64,000 bases of DNA from Alphaproteobacteria bacterium (GTDB lineage Bacteria > Pseudomonadota > Alphaproteobacteria > Sphingomonadales > Sphingomonadaceae), in the NCBI GenBank assembly GCA_018823905.1, contig JAHJHL010000033.1:31938-95937 (forward strand), in the 5' to 3' direction. Position numbers and translations under genes: made by a program. The notes under the pieces were generated by a model, which saw only the letters and a program-made list of their open reading frames with translations, was not told the DNA's origin and ran no database searches. How positions within the stretch are numbered: position 1 is the stretch's first letter; each line of letters opens with the position of its first letter. Shown piece by piece: positions 28,828-37,359 of the stretch.

Positions 28828-30576
28828 CTAGGGCCTCAGCCGCCGCGCTGCGGGCCTGAAGATTTCGGTCGGGACCGCGGACTGGGCCGGTCTGTTCACC
28901 GACCCTTTCGGAACCAGCACGCCGCCTTGGCTTTCGAACGCGCCGCTGCCGGCCACGAGGCGTTCGCAATATAGAGCGCGAACCTCCTCGTCGCTCAGGT
29001 TGGCGGCCTGCGCTTCCGGCAACTTCAGCCGCTCGAGGAGGTTGTCGCGTGGCCAATCCGAATGAATGCGCATGAGCGCGCAGAAGAACTCATACGGTGT
29101 TTTCGATACGTTAGGGACAGGGCGCACCTGTCCGAAATAGGCGTCCGGATGATTGCGATAATCGGCGAACTGTGCGTCGCTCATATTTTCCTTGAGGAGG
29201 TAGGCCTTTTTGTTCGCCTCGTCGTGGACGGCTATCGTCACCGTCTGGTTTGCTTCCATGACGATGGCGTCAGTAACGGTCGCAATCATGTCACCGCCGT
29301 CTTCGCCAGCACCCTCGAAACTATAAGTTTGCCCAATCATCACTGGCGGCCTCTCGCCATGCAGCGTTACTCCCGGCAGCGAGCCGTCAAAAGTAGAAGG
29401 AATCGAAAGCAAGGAGGACAGGCCCTCGGCGACAAGGTTCGCATCCGCGTGCTTCTGCTCTCGCTTATAGGCCTCGTAGAGCGTCATATGGCCCGACCGG
29501 TTGAAGTCCGGGATACCGACACCGATGGGCAGGGCGACCATTTGAGCTGGCCCTTCAAGCTCCCGATGGAAGGTCATGTTCGTGATGAACAAATAAGCGG
29601 ACTGGCCGTCGGCCAGCTCTTCGCGCTCGTAGCGGTGAACCCGATCTGTCGCTTTCGCGAGAAATGGCGGACGATCATCCTCCGTGACGTCGCTGCGCAT
29701 TTCGCAATTAAGATCGATGAAGATCATGCGTCGATCTGCCGCAGGTTTCTTGAAGGCACCGTTAAGCTGCGGAATCAGGCTGGAGATCGCGCTGGGGTTC
29801 CTGGTGCCATCCGCATCGGTTCGACCGAGCAGCCCGGCCACGCCGCGCATCTTCGCCTCGATCCAGAACTTCTCGCCCGTGGCCTTAGACACGGCCGCGA
29901 ATTCGCAATGCTTCTCACGCTTGTCTGTCTCGTCCTCAAGTGTCAGCTCGAATCCTGCGGAGATGAGTGCGCGAGCGACGAGAATTTCATAATAGGCGCC
30001 CTGAAAGTTGCCGGGATCCTTCAGGCGGGCGAGCAATCGTTTCTGCAGTTCAACATTGTGGTCGAGCAGATAGAGACCATAGGCGAGCCCGAAATAGCAG
30101 CCCAGGACGCCTACGACGTCGGTGCTCGTTGGCACGCCCGCCTTCTTCACCCATTTACGTTGAAAGTGGCAAAGCGCCTCATACCATTGCATGATCGTGT
30201 GCCGCTGTTCGAGCGGTTTGGCGATTTCTGCATTGCCCCAAGCAGGATCGAGTTTCGTTTTGAGATAGTCCTGCAGGAAATCGGGAAACGTCTTCCAGTT
30301 CCGGGAAGAAACCAGCTTGTTGCCGATCGCGACGACCTGTTCGTCTCCGACTTTAGCGGCAATTATCGGGCGTCCGAGGCCCTGCTGCTTCTCGCGAACC
30401 CTCTCGCGCGCTTGCCACTGGGTCCGTGCTTGCTCGATGTCCTTGGGAAAAAGTCGAGGTGCTCGCCCATTCGAAGCGACAGTGCCGTGGCAATGCTTGA
30501 ATTTGCGCCCGCTGCCGCATGGGCAACGTTCGTTGCGTCCGATCTTTCGCTTCCTTCTTGACGGGCTACTGGTCAT
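28828..30576 (-). CDS. SEC-C zinc-motif protein with putative PD-(D/E)xK nuclease-like core
   Basis: N-terminal KIGRNERCPCGSGRKFKHCHG (SEC-C); ALISAGFELTLEDETDKREKHCEFAAVSKATGEKFWIEAKMRG (E...ExK arrangement). Confidence 0.7.
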   Translation of the reverse strand: MTSSPSRRKRKIGRNERCPCGSGRKFKHCHGTVASNGRAPRLFPKDIEQARTQWQARERVREKQQGLGRPIIAAKVGDEQVVAIGNKLVSSRNWKTFPDFLQDYLKTKLDPAWGNAEIAKPLEQRHTIMQWYEALCHFQRKWVKKAGVPTSTDVVGVLGCYFGLAYGLYLLDHNVELQKRLLARLKDPGNFQGAYYEILVARALISAGFELTLEDETDKREKHCEFAAVSKATGEKFWIEAKMRGVAGLLGRTDADGTRNPSAISSLIPQLNGAFKKPAADRRMIFIDLNCEMRSDVTEDDRPPFLAKATDRVHRYEREELADGQSAYLFITNMTFHRELEGPAQMVALPIGVGIPDFNRSGHMTLYEAYKREQKHADANLVAEGLSSLLSIPSTFDGSLPGVTLHGERPPVMIGQTYSFEGAGEDGGDMIATVTDAIVMEANQTVTIAVHDEANKKAYLLKENMSDAQFADYRNHPDAYFGQVRPVPNVSKTPYEFFCALMRIHSDWPRDNLLERLKLPEAQAANLSDEEVRALYCERLVAGSGAFESQGGVLVPKGSVNRPAQSAVPTEIFRPAARRLRP

Positions 30577-30769
30577 ATGTTCCCTTTTTGTCCGAAACTT
30601 CTACATCGGTCAAATTGAGCGCGGCATTTTTCGGGCGCACTCTGGTCTCACGGGCTAGGTCAGGGGTCGCGCCGATGCTCGGCCTCGCGCGCATGCGCGG
30701 CTTTGCTCCTTGGCGGGGGGAGACCTGCCGTCCCTTCCGCACGCCGCCCCAGATGCTCGGTGGTTGCGC

Positions 30770-30845
30770 TCGAATATGGACCATTACTTCGCATGAAGGA
30801 GCGATGGAGATGGCAGGAACTTCAAAAATCAGGGAGCCAATTAGG
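30770..30845 (+). repeat. Left copy of 76-bp imperfect direct repeat flanking the IS110 transposase
   Basis: tcgaatatggacc-attacttcgcatgaaggagcgatggagatggcaggaacttcaaaaatcagggagccaatta versus copy at 32362-32437. Confidence 0.8.
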
Positions 30846-30980
30846 AATGCCGCCGTATTTGGCGAGGACTTGGCGTTGCTTCCGACCAGCACGGCCGCTG
30901 CGCCCAATGAGAAACCTTGCGCTGCGGACGCCAGCGGCGCGACCCTCGCTCCGGTCAAACGGAAGCGAAGGAGTCGTGTG

Positions 30981-32069
30981 ATGGAATATTTTACCGGCCT
31001 TGATGTCTCGATCGACGAAACCGCGATCTGCGTTGTCGGCGACGACGGGAAAGTCGCGTTCGAAACTGCTGTGGAAACCGATCCGGCTGCGATCGCGGAG
31101 GCATTGCGACCCTATGCGGATCGCATGCGCCGCGTCGGCCATGAAGCCGGATCGCTATCGCCGTGGCTGCATACCGAGCTGCTGGCGGAAGGTGTTCCAG
31201 CGGTCTGCCTTGAAACGCGTCATGTGCGCGCGGCGCTGTCGGCGCAGCGCAATAAGACCGACGCCAACGATGCGCTCGGTATCGCGCATATCATGCGGAC
31301 TGGCTGGTTCCGCCAGGCGCACGTCAAGACGGACGCCTGCTATCGCATCCGCTTGCTGCTCGTTCAGCGCCGAAATCTCAAGCGCAAGTTCCTCGACCTC
31401 GAAAATGCCATCCGTCACTCGCTGAAAGTGTTCGGAATCCGGCTCGGCAAAGTCGGCCGCGGCGCCATGGAAAAGGCCGTGCGCGAGTCTGTGGCCGGCG
31501 ATGCGATGACCGCTGGACTCATGGACTGCATGCTTCGCGCGCGCGCGGCGCTGTGGGCTGAATATCTGACGCTGCACAAGCTGGTCGTGCAGATCGCCAT
31601 GCGCGACGAGCTATGTCGGCGGTTTATGGCAATCCCCGGTGTTGGTCCCGTCACCGCGCTCAGCTTCAGCAGCGCGATCGACGACCCGCAGCGCTTCCGT
31701 CGTTCGCGCAATGTCGCGGCCTACTTCGGGCTGACGTCGAAGCGATGGCAGTCGGGCACCTCGATCGATGTCCACGGTCGCATCAGCAAGGCGGGCGATC
31801 CCGACGTGCGCCGCGCGCTCTACGAGGCTGCGTCGGCGATGCTCACCCGGTTCAAGGGCCGCGACATGATCAAGACATGGGGGCTGAAGCTCGCGAAGAC
31901 CAAGTGTCACGCGAAAGCCCGCGTCGCCGTCGCACGCAAACTTGCCATCGTGATGCACGCAATGTGGCGCGACGGTACCTTTTACGTCGGCGATCCAGAC
32001 GCGACTGCGCAGGACATCGACGCATCGAACGCAGCGAAACTGCAACGGCTCAGCCTCGCGAACTCATGA
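30981..32069 (+). CDS. IS110-family transposase (possible in-frame N-terminal extension from 30804)
   Basis: MEYFTGLDVSIDETAICVV...KTDANDALGIAHIMRTGWF (DEDD) ... FMAIPGVGPVTALSFSSAIDDPQRFRRSRNVAAYFGLTSKRWQSGTS (Transposase_20). Confidence 0.93.
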   Translation: MEYFTGLDVSIDETAICVVGDDGKVAFETAVETDPAAIAEALRPYADRMRRVGHEAGSLSPWLHTELLAEGVPAVCLETRHVRAALSAQRNKTDANDALGIAHIMRTGWFRQAHVKTDACYRIRLLLVQRRNLKRKFLDLENAIRHSLKVFGIRLGKVGRGAMEKAVRESVAGDAMTAGLMDCMLRARAALWAEYLTLHKLVVQIAMRDELCRRFMAIPGVGPVTALSFSSAIDDPQRFRRSRNVAAYFGLTSKRWQSGTSIDVHGRISKAGDPDVRRALYEAASAMLTRFKGRDMIKTWGLKLAKTKCHAKARVAVARKLAIVMHAMWRDGTFYVGDPDATAQDIDASNAAKLQRLSLANS

Positions 32070-32361
32070 ACAACCACCGCCCCATCGACTGCCGGTTGAC
32101 GGCGCAACGAGCTTAGGAGGTCCGCGCAAGCGGCAGAGGAATGATACAGACCTGGAAAACGGGAAGCACGATATCTTGCCTGTGGCCGACATCCTCGGAC
32201 CACGCACGAATGCCTGTGATGCTGCCCCGTAAATCCGATAGCGACATGTGCCGCGACGGCTCGAACACCGCGAAAGTGCGGTTCCAACATCCCGTCGATG
32301 AGCCCGGAAGAGTGCACGGCGTATCAGACCCTCGTCACATCGCAGATCTTGCAAGCCTGTC

Positions 32362-32437
32362 GTCGAATAGGGGCCAATTACTTGCTATGAAGGAGAGATG
32401 GAGATGGCGAAAACTTCGAAAATCAGGGAGCCAAATA
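32362..32437 (+). repeat. Right copy of 76-bp imperfect direct repeat (truncated IS110 leader?)
   Basis: tcgaataggggccaattacttgctatgaaggagagatggagatggcgaaaacttcgaaaatcagggagccaaata; encodes MEMAKTSKIREPNKRAR* versus MEMAGTSKIREPIRN... in the left copy. Confidence 0.8.
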
Positions 32438-32582
32438 AGAGGGCAAGATAAAAGCGGTGCCAGCTTCTGGCCCGCAATGGTTGGTTTTCTGCGGCTTCGA
32501 GCGTATGGCATGTCTCGAAACTGCCATACAGGCCGCACGAAAACGGCCCGCAGCGCGTGTTTTTCGTATGGCTTAAGCGAAA

Positions 32583-33512
32583 TCAGGGGTGAGTTGCGGC
32601 TTTCGCTTCGAGTTCGGCGATCCGCTCGCAGCAAATCGCATGGACAGCGCGGCCAAGCTCCTCGATGCAGTCGCTGAGCCATTTCAGCTCTTCGTTGGTG
32701 ATGCGATAATGTTTCGAGTAGCGGGCCTTCACATAGGCCTCTTTCAGCTTCTCGAAGCGCGCCCGATCCGATTTCAGTTCACGAGGCCAGGCGTCGACGA
32801 GGCGCATGTCAATTCGCTCAGCCTGGGTGCGCAGGAAGGCGAGATTGTGGACATGAGGCGTGTAGAAAGAGCAGACCAAGAGAACGCAGTGGTAAAGGCG
32901 CTCGGTCGCTTGATGAGTGTCGAAGGCTGCGTCTTTCAAATAGCCCTTCTCGAGATCGAATTTGGAAATTTCGAAACGCTTCATCGCCGAAGGAAACCAC
33001 TCGTCGAAATATTCGCGCGCCATCGCCAACGCCTGTTCGGGCGTCTTTGGCTTGGGGGTGTGAAGCGGCTTGTCATCGTATTCGTAAAGCGCGATCCCAT
33101 CGCGGGCGACGTCCATGAAGAAGTAGCGCCCGTGCGCGAGGCCGTCGTTCACCTCCTGCAAGGTGTGAACAATGAAATTGACCGGCGTCTTGAGCGTCTT
33201 GTCGATTGCGAGCTCGCGAATGAGCCGGTCTTCGAGCTTGCCCCAGAAATCGACCTTCTCAGTTAGCCGCTTGTCGTTGACGATGATGAGAAGATCGAAG
33301 TCGGAGCGATAGCCCTTGGCGGTGTGGGGCTCATCGACCCAGCCGCCGCGCGCATAGCTGCCGTAGAGGATGATCTTGTCGATCCGGCCTTTCTTCTTCC
33401 AGCCCATTGTGCCGAGCGCGATGGCATCCTCGAATTCTTCGAAGACGATTGCCTTAACGCGGTCGAGTTCGCGCTGCTTGTTCGCCGGAAGATGATCAAG
33501 GTCGGTTTTCAT
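32583..33512 (-). CDS. Fused nucleotidyltransferase-HEPN domain protein
   Basis: IILYGSYARGGWVDEP...GYRSDFDLLIIVND (GS-x-D-x-D NTase) plus AAFDTHQATERLYHCVLLVCSFYTPHVHNLAFLRTQAE...YVKARYSKHY (HEPN). Confidence 0.85.
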   Translation of the reverse strand: MKTDLDHLPANKQRELDRVKAIVFEEFEDAIALGTMGWKKKGRIDKIILYGSYARGGWVDEPHTAKGYRSDFDLLIIVNDKRLTEKVDFWGKLEDRLIRELAIDKTLKTPVNFIVHTLQEVNDGLAHGRYFFMDVARDGIALYEYDDKPLHTPKPKTPEQALAMAREYFDEWFPSAMKRFEISKFDLEKGYLKDAAFDTHQATERLYHCVLLVCSFYTPHVHNLAFLRTQAERIDMRLVDAWPRELKSDRARFEKLKEAYVKARYSKHYRITNEELKWLSDCIEELGRAVHAICCERIAELEAKAATHP

Positions 33513-33563
33513 GCTGGCGGCACCCTGTCGAGACGGCGGCAAATTGGCAAGGTCGAAGCGCCG

Positions 33564-33812
33564 TCACCGGCGCCAGAATTGCCACCGCTTGCGGTTCTTT
33601 CTATCAACCGTTTGCGCGATGACGCGCAGGCTTCGGATCATTGCCTGTTCGATCTCAGCAATGCTGACGCCGTGCCGTTCGGCAAGCTGGCGATAGCTTA
33701 GCTCCTCGACCCGATGGCCGAGAAAGACTCGGCGGTCGAACTCGTCCAGCCGATCGACAGCGCACTCGTAGAGGCGTAGCAGGCGGCGCCGCGCGCGGGT
33801 GAAGCGATTCAC
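33564..33812 (-). CDS. Small sigma-70 region-4-like HTH protein, overlapping the integrase stop
   Basis: VNRFTRARRRLLRLYECAVDRLDEFDRRVFLGHRVEELSYRQLAERHGVSIAEIEQAMIRSLRVIAQ; GTG start overlaps the TGA of the integrase (GTGA). Confidence 0.75.
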   Translation of the reverse strand: MNRFTRARRRLLRLYECAVDRLDEFDRRVFLGHRVEELSYRQLAERHGVSIAEIEQAMIRSLRVIAQTVDRKNRKRWQFWRR

Positions 33813-34972
33813 CGCTTCTTGCCTTCGCAGAAGTTGGCCCAATCCTCCATCATCACGCGGCGCTTTTCGAGCAGATTGCCGCGCCGGTAAGCGGCCTCGG
33901 TTTTGTTCGCGACCGTGTGGGCGAGGGCGGCTTCGGCGACATCGCTCTGATGGTCGGTTTCTTCGCTCACCCAATCGCGGAAAGACGAACGGAATCCGTG
34001 CGCCGTGAATGGCTCGCCCAACTCCTTGACCAACTTCGACAAAGTCATATCGGACAAGCGCTGGTTTCTACGGATGCCGGGGAATACCAACTCGCAACCC
34101 GCGATGCGAAGTCGCGCGCAACGCTGAACGATGCGGAGCGGGCGGCGGGAAAGGGGCACCACATGCTCGCGGAACGCCTTCATGCGCTCCTTCGAGAGCG
34201 TCCACAGTCCCTTTTCTAGGTCGAACTCATCCCATGTCGCGCCGCGCACCTCGCCGGATCGCGCGGCCGTGAAAATAGCAAATTCCAGCGCCAGCCGACT
34301 GAAAGATTCCTTCTCGCGCAGCGTCTGCACGAACGCTGGCACGTCTTCATAGGGCATGGAGGCAAAATGATTGTCTCGGCGAGGTTGGCGCGGCAATCCC
34401 TTCGTGATCGCCCGCATAGGCGCTTCGGTGTCGCGGTAACCCGACGCGTATGCCCAATCGAGGACAGCGCCGACACGCTGCCGCACGCGGCGCGCCGTCT
34501 CCGGCTTCTCAAGCCAGATTTCCTCAAGCAAGTCACGGATCATCGGGCCGGTGATCTGATCGACCCGAAATTTTCCGATGTGCGGGAAGGCATAAAGCTC
34601 AAGCGTCCGGGTCCATTGCGCGTGGTGCTTGCCGTTGCGCCACGTCTTGGAATGGACCTCGTAAAACTTCGCTGCCGCTTCCTTGAATGTCGGCACGGCC
34701 TGCCGCTTGCGCCGCTCGAATTGCGGGTCGATCCCCAACTCGATCTGGCTGCGAATTTCGCGCGCCAGCTCGCGGGCTTGCGCCAAACTGACCTTCTGAC
34801 AGCTGCCTAGGCCGAAGTCGCGGCGGTTGCCGTGCTTCTGCACCCGGCACACCCAACTGCTTGTGCCTCCCGGCCGATCCAATCTGATGAGTCCGTCACC
34901 GTAGCTAACCCGGCTCGACTTGCCCTTGGACTTCACAGCCCCGTTTTGCGCATTTTTCATCGTGGTAATCAT
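33809..34972 (-). CDS. Tyrosine recombinase/phage-type integrase of the island
   Basis: DUF4102-like N-terminus (GLGSCQKVSLAQARELAREIRSQIELGIDP); catalytic AARSGEVRGATWDEFD ... FTAHGFRSSFRDWVSEETDH ... ALAHTVANKTEAAYRRGNLLEKRRVMMEDWANF. Confidence 0.93.
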   Translation of the reverse strand: MITTMKNAQNGAVKSKGKSSRVSYGDGLIRLDRPGGTSSWVCRVQKHGNRRDFGLGSCQKVSLAQARELAREIRSQIELGIDPQFERRKRQAVPTFKEAAAKFYEVHSKTWRNGKHHAQWTRTLELYAFPHIGKFRVDQITGPMIRDLLEEIWLEKPETARRVRQRVGAVLDWAYASGYRDTEAPMRAITKGLPRQPRRDNHFASMPYEDVPAFVQTLREKESFSRLALEFAIFTAARSGEVRGATWDEFDLEKGLWTLSKERMKAFREHVVPLSRRPLRIVQRCARLRIAGCELVFPGIRRNQRLSDMTLSKLVKELGEPFTAHGFRSSFRDWVSEETDHQSDVAEAALAHTVANKTEAAYRRGNLLEKRRVMMEDWANFCEGKKR

Positions 34973-35079
34973 AATTTTCAGTCCCACATTGGCAAAAATG
35001 TCGGACTGGATCCTGTGGGACACACAGGGACCCGAATCGCTTCTCAAACCCGCAGCAAAGCTGAGGTGCCGGAAACGGT

Positions 35080-35118
35080 TCGGGAAAATGGGGGATTAGA
35101 ATTTGGCGGACAGGGTGG
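35080..35118 (+). repeat. Right attachment-site direct repeat (overlaps tRNA-Ser 3' end)
   Basis: tcgggaaaatgggg-gattagaatt-tggcggacagggtgg; pair of 19414-19451. Confidence 0.85.
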
Positions 35119-35193
35119 GATTCGAACCCACGGTGAGCTTGCACCCACGGCGGTTTTCAAGACCGCTGCCTTAAACCACTCGGCCACCTGTCC
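35104..35193 (-). tRNA. tRNA-Ser(UGA), CCA encoded
   Basis: GGACAGGTGGCCGAGTGGTTTAAGGCAGCGGTCTTGAAAACCGCCGTGGGTGCAAGCTCACCGTGGGTTCGAATCCCACCCTGTCCGCCA; long variable arm, anticodon TGA. Confidence 0.95.
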
Positions 35194-35343
35194 GCACGGT
35201 CGTCGCCATAGCGTGATGGGCCGATGCGGCAAGAAAAACCTTGCCGTCGCAGCCTGCCGCGCGAATGACTCCGCTCATCTCGCCGCAATCTAGCCAAGCC
35301 GCTCGCATCTGTGCGAGACACGCCTTATGGGTGGGGACATCAT

Positions 35344-36403
35344 GCACGCTATTAGTTTCAGAATCAGTCGCCTTTTTGCTCTCGCCGCCGCCGTCCTGTC
35401 GGCGTGGCTGCTCACGGCATCGGCGCCGCTGCACGCGCAGAGCGGCGACAGCGGCTTTGATACCTATGTACAGTCGCTGTGGCCCAAGGCGCAGGCGCGC
35501 GGTGTTTCGCGGCAGGTGTTTGATCGTGTCACGGCTGGGCTGCGCTATAATCCACGCGTGATTGCGCTCGATCGTGACAATCTGGGCAGTCCGCCGACCA
35601 ACGACACGCCGATCCCGAATTTTGCGCCGTACAAGGCGAAGCATGTAGATGCCGCGCGGATCAATGGCGGGCGCCGAGTTCATGATCGCCTCTTGCCCCT
35701 GCTGTCACGGATCGAGGCGCGCACCGGGGTGCCGACCAGTATCATGATCGCGATTTATGGCCACGAAACGGCCTATGGTCAGGTGACGGGCAGTTTCGAC
35801 CTCCCCGAAGCTCTGGCGACGCTGGCCTATGAAGGGCGCCGCCGCAGCCTGTTCGAACCCGAATTCATCGCGACGCTGGAGATGGTCCAGCGCGGTGTCC
35901 CGCGCGAGGTGCTGAAGGGCAGCTGGGCGGGTGCGTTCGGCTATCCGCAGTTCCTGCCGTCGGTTTATCTCGCGGTGGCCGAGGATGGCGATGGTGATGG
36001 CCGCGCCAATATCTGGTCGAGCGAAGCGGATGCGATTGAATCGATCGGCGCCTACCTGCGCCGCGCCGGCTGGCGCGCCGGACAGCCGTGGGGCGTGGCC
36101 GTAACCGTGCCGAGCAGCTTCGACCGCAGTCGCTTCGCCACCCGCCTGGCGCCCACCCGCTGCCCGCGCGTTTTCGCGCGCCACAGCCGCTGGCGCTCGA
36201 TGGCCGAATGGCGCGCCGACGGCATCCAGCCGGTCGGCGGACGCTGGCCCGAAGGCCAAATTCAAGCGGTGCTGCTCGAACCCGACGGCCCCGGACGGAC
36301 CGCATATTTGCTGACCGGTAACTATCGTGCGATATTGGACTATAATTGTTCCAATTTTTACGCATTATCAGTGGGGTTGCTGGCGGATGAAATCGATCGG
36401 TAG
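35344..36403 (+). CDS. Lytic murein transglycosylase (MltB-like)
   Basis: Signal peptide; ARTGVPTSIMIAIYGHETAYGQVTGSFDLPEALATLAY; AGAFGYPQFLPSVYLAVAEDGDGDG. Confidence 0.9.
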
Positions 36404-37349
36404 AAAAACGGGGCTGATGGCCGGGGCGATGCTGCTGCTCGCCGGCTGCGGCAGTTTCGGCGGCGAGCGCGAAGGCGGGCCGACCGCCAGCCCAACCCCG
36501 GCCCAATCGGCGAACGGCGTGAGCGACACGCCGGTCAAGATCGGCGAACCCTATACGATTGGTGGCACAACCTATACGCCCGCCGATACGGCCGACTATG
36601 ACGAGGTGGGCTATGCCAGCTGGTATGGCGAAGAACTGGCCGGACGGCCGACAGCCAATGGTGAGATCTTCGACCCCGCCGGGATCAGTGCCGCACATAA
36701 GACTTTGCCGCTGCCCAGCTATGTCGAGGTCACGTCGCTCGACACCGGGCGGACGATCCTGGTCCGCGTCAACGATCGGGGACCAATGGTGAACGATCGC
36801 CTGATCGACCTGTCGCGCGGCGCGGCGGAGCAACTGGGACTAAGCGCTGGCGTTGCCGCGGTCCGCGTCCGCCGGACGAGCCCGCCCGCCGCCGAGCGTG
36901 CGCAACTCCGCGCCGGAGGACCGGTGCGCGAGCGCATCGCGACCCCCGGGTCGCTGCTGGCAATCTTGCGCACCAAAATAAAGGCGATGCCGGTTCCCAA
37001 AGGCATGGCGCCGACACCCGCTATCGAATCGCAACCAGCGCCGCCGGTTGCATCGGGAAAAGCCAAGCCGGGTGATGACCGATTGGCTGTCGAGGGTAGC
37101 CCGCCTGCAAAACCCGTCAGCAAACCCGTTGTGGCAAACACCGGAAAATATGTTGTGCAGGTCGGGGCGTTCAGCAGCGAGAGCCGGGCCAATGCCGCGG
37201 CGAAATCGGTTGGCGGTACCGTGAGCAAGGCGGGCAATTTGTGGCGGGTCCGGATCGGCCCCTTCGCCAGCGAAGCCGAAGCACAGGGCGGGCTCGCCAC
37301 GGCCAGGACCAAGGGCTTTCGCGACGCGCTGGTCCAACGCGATCGCTGA
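36387..37349 (+). CDS. RlpA-like lytic transglycosylase lipoprotein with SPOR domain
   Basis: Lipobox LLLAGCGS; EVGYASWYGEELAGRPTANGEIFDPAGISAAHKTLPLPSYVEVT; C-terminal KYVVQVGAFSSESRANAAAKSVGGTV...RVRIGPF. Confidence 0.92.
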   Translation: MKSIGRKTGLMAGAMLLLAGCGSFGGEREGGPTASPTPAQSANGVSDTPVKIGEPYTIGGTTYTPADTADYDEVGYASWYGEELAGRPTANGEIFDPAGISAAHKTLPLPSYVEVTSLDTGRTILVRVNDRGPMVNDRLIDLSRGAAEQLGLSAGVAAVRVRRTSPPAAERAQLRAGGPVRERIATPGSLLAILRTKIKAMPVPKGMAPTPAIESQPAPPVASGKAKPGDDRLAVEGSPPAKPVSKPVVANTGKYVVQVGAFSSESRANAAAKSVGGTVSKAGNLWRVRIGPFASEAEAQGGLATARTKGFRDALVQRDR

Positions 37350-37359
37350 CGAGCTTCGC

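Larger units (their letters stand above)
19437..35104. mobile_element. Integrative genomic island inserted at the 3' end of tRNA-Ser(UGA)
   Basis: Tyrosine integrase adjacent to the tRNA 3' end; 15-bp exact duplication of the tRNA 3' terminus (TGGCGGACAGGGTGG) within a ~38-bp imperfect repeat at 19414-19451 and 35080-35118; accessory gene content between them. Confidence 0.88.

Noticed and set aside
29062-30561. 499-aa plus ORF over the SEC-C gene
   Set aside because: The minus strand encodes the unmistakable SEC-C motif and coherent protein; the plus ORF is a shadow.
34832-35293. Plus ORF with GGQGGIRTHGELAPTAVFKTAALNHSATCP and minus ORF 35044-35232 with CGQVAEWFKAAVLKTAVGASSPWVRIPPCP
   Set aside because: Both are translations through tRNA-Ser, not proteins.
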